Below, in pieces: positions 61,231 through 64,000 of a DNA stretch of 64,000 nt (the stretch's first letter is position 1; the number at the start of each line of letters is the position of its first letter). The stretch is from Aeromicrobium flavum. GTDB lineage: Bacteria; Actinomycetota; Actinomycetes; Propionibacteriales; Nocardioidaceae. The position numbers and the translations under genes were made by a program. The notes beneath the pieces were generated by a model. The model ran no database searches and had not been told where the DNA came from. It saw nothing but the letters and a program-made list of their open reading frames with translations. The stretch spans positions 124,001 to 188,000 of the forward strand of contig NZ_BJZQ01000001.1 of the NCBI RefSeq assembly GCF_007992115.1, written 5' to 3'.

Positions 61231-62736
61231 TCACATGCTGCCGGTGTCGAGGTACCGCTGGTGCCACGACAGCGCCTCGCCCAGCAGGTGCGGGGTGTGG
61301 CGCGCCTCGGGGCGGGCGGCCAGGGCGCGCTCGAGGTAGTCGCGCAGCTGCGGCCGGAAGTCCGGGTGCGCGCAGTGGTTGATGATCCGCTCGGCGCGAC
61401 CGCGCGGCGACAGGCCGCGCAGGTCGGCCAGGCCGTACTCGGTGACGATCACGTGCACGTCGTGCTCGGTGTGGTCGACGTGGCTGACCATCGGCACGAT
61501 CGTCGAGATCGCGCCGTCCTTGGCGGTCGACGGGGTCAGGAAGAAGTTGAGGTAGGCGTTGCGCGCGAAGTCGCCGCTGCCGCCGATGCCGTTCATGACC
61601 GCGCTGCCCATGACGTGGGTCGAGTTCACGTTGCCGTAGATGTCGGCCTCGATCATGCCGTTCATGGCGATGATGCCCAGCCGCCGGATGACCTCCGGGT
61701 GGTTGGAGATCTCCTCGCTGCGCATGAGGATCCGGCCCTTGTACCCGTCGATGTTGTCGTGGAACCGCTGCATGCCCGCGCGGGACAGCCCGAACGATGC
61801 GGTCGAGGCCGCCCGCAGGGTGCCCGAGTCGAGCAGGGCGAGCATCCCGTCCTGCAGCACCTCGGTGTAGGCGACCAGGTTGGTGAACTCGCTGTCGTCG
61901 AGGCTCTGGCACACCGCGTTCGCCACGTTGCCGACGCCCGACTGCAGGGGCAGCAGCTCGGGCGGCATCCGGCCGGCGCCGACCTCGCCGCGCAGGAACT
62001 CCAGCGCATGGCTCGCGATCGCCTGCGACACGTCGTCGGGGGCGGAGAACGCCGCGCCGGCGTCCGGCTCGCGGGTCTCGACCACGGCGACGATCTTGGC
62101 CGGGTCGACCTTCAGGTAGGGCTCGCCGATGCGCTGCATCGGCTCGGTCAGCGTGAGCGGCCGACGGTGCGGCGGCAGCGCCGTGCCGCTGTAGATGTCG
62201 TGGAAGCCCTCGAGCTCGCGCGGCTGCCAGTGGTTGACCTCGAGGATCACCTTGTCGGCCTGGTCGAGCCACGTCTTGTTGTTGCCGACGGAGCTGCCCG
62301 GGACGAGCAGGCCATCGGGCAGGATCGCGGTCACCTCGATGACGGCGATGTCGAGCGGCCCGTAGAAGCCGAACCACATCTGCTGGGCGGAGTGGCTCAG
62401 GTGGGCGTCGATGTAGTCGACCTCGCCCGCGTTGATCTGGCGGCGCAGGGACGGGTCGGAGTTGTACGGCAGTCGGGTGGAGATGGCGTGCGCCTCGGCC
62501 AGGACACCGTCGGCCTGCGGAGCGGTGGAGGCACCGGTCCACAGGCCGATGCGGAACTCCTCGCCCGCGTCGTGCGCGGCGCGGGCCTTGGCGGCGAGCG
62601 CCGACGGCACGACCTTCGGGTAGCCGGCGCCGGTGAAGCCGCTCATCCCGACGTTGTCACCGGGCCGGATGAACTGGACGGCCTCCTCGGCGGACATGAT
62701 CCGCGAGAAGGCCACCGGGCACGTCACACGACTCAT
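61231..62736 (-). CDS. Acetyl-CoA hydrolase/succinyl-CoA:acetate CoA-transferase
   Basis: 501 residues of the class I CoA-transferase family (TIGR03458-like). It begins with SRVTCPVAFSRIMSAEEA, then GDNVGMSGFTGAGYPKVVP; later GSSVGNNKTWLDQADKVI, GIGGSGDFARNAYLNFF and VIVTEYGLADLRGLSPRGRAE, all characteristic. It moves CoA between succinate and acetate (or propionate), giving acetate activation without ATP or completing a modified TCA cycle. ATG 62736 is chosen over ATG 62775. Alternative: acetyl-CoA hydrolase. It may use acetate brought in by the ActP homologue. Confidence 0.9.
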   Translation of the reverse strand: MSRVTCPVAFSRIMSAEEAVQFIRPGDNVGMSGFTGAGYPKVVPSALAAKARAAHDAGEEFRIGLWTGASTAPQADGVLAEAHAISTRLPYNSDPSLRRQINAGEVDYIDAHLSHSAQQMWFGFYGPLDIAVIEVTAILPDGLLVPGSSVGNNKTWLDQADKVILEVNHWQPRELEGFHDIYSGTALPPHRRPLTLTEPMQRIGEPYLKVDPAKIVAVVETREPDAGAAFSAPDDVSQAIASHALEFLRGEVGAGRMPPELLPLQSGVGNVANAVCQSLDDSEFTNLVAYTEVLQDGMLALLDSGTLRAASTASFGLSRAGMQRFHDNIDGYKGRILMRSEEISNHPEVIRRLGIIAMNGMIEADIYGNVNSTHVMGSAVMNGIGGSGDFARNAYLNFFLTPSTAKDGAISTIVPMVSHVDHTEHDVHVIVTEYGLADLRGLSPRGRAERIINHCAHPDFRPQLRDYLERALAARPEARHTPHLLGEALSWHQRYLDTGSM

Positions 62737-62749
62737 GCCCCCCAGTGTT

Positions 62750-63160
62750 TCAGTTCTGGGACGGCTCCGAAACATCGGGCGTCGCGCCCTCGGGGGACTG
62801 CGCCTCCTGCTCGGCGATCTCGCGGCGGACCTTGTCCATGTCGATGACGCGGATCTGCTCGATGATCTCGTCGAGCGCCTGGGCCGGGAGGGCGCCGGGC
62901 TGGGCGTAGAGCAGCACGCCGTCGCGGAACGCCATCAGCGTCGGGATCGACGAGATCTGGACGGCGGCGGACAGCTCCTGCTCGGCCTCGGTGTCGATCT
63001 TGGCGAAGGTGATGTCGGGGTGGCGCTCGCTGGCGGCCTCGTAGACGGGGGCGAACTGCATGCACGGGCCGCACCAGCCGGCCCACCAGTCCACCAGCGT
63101 GATGCCGTCGCCGGTCACGGTGTCCTGGAACGTGTCGGCGGTCAGGTTGATCGTGGTCAT
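62750..63160 (-). CDS. trxA: Thioredoxin with C-terminal extension
   Basis: 136 residues. The thioredoxin fold carries the redox motif WCGPC (C30, C33) and the cis-proline loop SSIPTLMAFRDG near residue 70. A helical, acidic extension of about 30 residues (VIDMDKVRREIAEQEAQ onward) goes beyond ordinary thioredoxin, as in some actinobacterial TrxA copies. It reduces protein disulfides. A GAGGAAAGG site precedes ATG 63160. It is followed by the CoA-transferase gene, 13 nt away. Confidence 0.93.
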   Translation of the reverse strand: MTTINLTADTFQDTVTGDGITLVDWWAGWCGPCMQFAPVYEAASERHPDITFAKIDTEAEQELSAAVQISSIPTLMAFRDGVLLYAQPGALPAQALDEIIEQIRVIDMDKVRREIAEQEAQSPEGATPDVSEPSQN

Positions 63161-63241
63161 GATGGCCTTTCCTCGGGTACTCCGTGGTCAACGTCCTCCT
63201 CCACTGTGGCATTCCGCTGGTTGCGGCAGCATGATCGGGAC

Positions 63242-64000
63242 ATGGACCGCAGGAGCGTCATCGCCGGGGGAGCGGCGCTCGGCGCGGCGTGGCTCGCCGG
63301 CTGCAGCGGCGACGACGGATCGCCGCGACCTCGCACCTCGGCGACGTCGGCTGCTCCCACGCCATCACCGAGCGCGAGCGAGCCCGCCGGGCCCTCGCCG
63401 ATCGACCCGCGGCTGGACGGGACGATCGCCACGGGCCTGAACGTGCCGTGGGCCATCGTCTTCCTCGCCGACGGCACCGCGCTGGTCACCCAGCGCGACG
63501 ACGCGTCGATCGTCCGGGTGACCGCCGACGGCGACGTCTCGGCGGTCGGGGACGTGCCGGGCGTCGCGCCCGGGGGAGAGGGCGGCCTGCAGGGCCTGGC
63601 CGTGGCCCCGGGCGACGAGTCGGCGCTCTACGCCTACCTGACCGGCCCGGAGGACAACCGCGTGGTGCGCCTGGCGTTCGACGGCGAGCGGCTCGGTGCC
63701 GCCGAGCCGATCCTCACGGGGCTCGACAAGGCCTTCAACCACCAGGGCGGCGCGCTGACGTTCGACCGGCGCGGGCACCTCTTCGTGGCGGTGGGCGACG
63801 CCGCGAACGCCGACACCGCCCAGGACCGCGACACGCTCAACGGCAAGATCCTGCGGATCGACACCCAGGGCCGGCCCGTCGCCGGGAACCCGTTCGGCAA
63901 CGAGGTGTGGTCGTACGGCCACCGCAACGTCGAGGGCCTGGCGTGGGACGAGCAGGGCCGGCTGTGGGCCAGCGAGTTCGGCGCCCAGTCCACCGACGAG
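63242..64000 (+). CDS. PQQ-dependent sugar dehydrogenase-like lipoprotein, 5' part (partial)
   Basis: First 253 residues of a gene that runs off the window. MDRRSVIAGGAALGAAWLAGC is a signal with a lipobox and an Arg-Arg start, compatible with Tat export. A Ser/Pro linker leads to the beta-propeller: LNVPWAIVFLADG, GEGGLQGLAVAPG, FNHQGGALTFD, DTLNGKILRIDTQG and YGHRNVEGLAWDEQGRLWASEFG are the soluble aldose/glucose-sorbosone dehydrogenase motifs. No PQQ biosynthesis genes are in view. ATG 63242 follows a CATGAT hexamer by 6 nt, a weak leaderless signal. Confidence 0.9.
   Translation, partial: MDRRSVIAGGAALGAAWLAGCSGDDGSPRPRTSATSAAPTPSPSASEPAGPSPIDPRLDGTIATGLNVPWAIVFLADGTALVTQRDDASIVRVTADGDVSAVGDVPGVAPGGEGGLQGLAVAPGDESALYAYLTGPEDNRVVRLAFDGERLGAAEPILTGLDKAFNHQGGALTFDRRGHLFVAVGDAANADTAQDRDTLNGKILRIDTQGRPVAGNPFGNEVWSYGHRNVEGLAWDEQGRLWASEFGAQSTDE

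Noticed and set aside
61180-62542. Fusion of the serine hydrolase with the upstream CoA-transferase region (837-codon frame)
   Set aside because: The frame merely runs without a stop through the CoA-transferase gene in another phase; the lipobox near residue 33 of the shorter reading marks the true N-terminus.
1-64000. Mobile elements, prophage, CRISPR or tRNA genes
   Set aside because: No transposase, integrase, terminal repeat pair, regular spacer array or tRNA-like cloverleaf was recognised by eye. A tRNA covariance search was not possible here.

Overview
High-GC chromosomal DNA from an actinomycete. GTG starts are common, operons are stitched together with ATGA/GTGA overlaps, and the gene order is actinobacterial: dnaE-hisD, a dual-use HisA/TrpF (PriA), trpC-B-A-lgt, LexA beside a LysM division-inhibitor-like gene, and nrdR-nrdJ. 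A Nocardioidaceae (Aeromicrobium/Nocardioides-like) host is a reasonable guess, but this rests on gene order and composition only. No rRNA, tRNA, CRISPR array, insertion sequence or prophage was recognised.

Layout. 1-3470: 3' end of dnaE, a membrane protein, a YbaK-type deacylase and a BenE-type transporter. 3510-14559: scattered histidine operon (hisD, hisC, hisB, hisH, priA, hisF, hisI) with a YitT-family protein, a DUF1707 protein, a lipoprotein and a two-gene heterodimeric ABC exporter inserted. 14556-20907: tryptophan-associated membrane genes, then trpC, trpB, trpA and lgt; trpE is absent from the place between hisI and the Trp-associated membrane gene where related genomes usually carry it. 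20938-29156: small antitoxin-like protein, miaA, dapF, hflX, a DinG/XPD-type helicase, a large secreted lysine-rich protein and a GalE-type epimerase. 29167-38045: lexA with an SOS box, a YihY protein, a LysM protein behind SOS-like boxes, Dps, a SigG-like (COG4941) protein, then nrdR and class II nrdJ behind a canonical promoter with a candidate NrdR box. 38238-41711: ferredoxin-reductase-like flavoprotein and a tetR-MFS pair whose promoter carries six phased TGCA elements. 41713-50700: recC-recB-recD and a divergent NERD-like gene. 50767-52745: acetate permease operon. 52924-59125: unknown protein, McrB-like AAA+ protein, McrC-like protein and convergent SNF2 helicase. 59200-64000: DODA-type dioxygenase with an orphan palindromic operator, a serine-hydrolase lipoprotein, a CoA-transferase, thioredoxin and the 5' part of a PQQ-type sugar dehydrogenase.

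Two themes run through the window. First, at least 17 genes have a TANNNT -10 hexamer exactly 6-7 nt before the start codon, the signature of leaderless transcription; in several cases this fixes the start codon. Second, genome maintenance is concentrated here: dnaE, LexA with SOS-like boxes, a DinG-type helicase, RecBCD, nrdR-nrdJ, Dps and an McrBC-like pair. The best candidates for something not well described are the McrB/McrC-like module with no visible nuclease lysine, the phased TGCA operator, the coupled mini-ORFs before hisB and before the SigG-like gene, and the divergent overlapping leaderless promoters of hisF and its neighbour.
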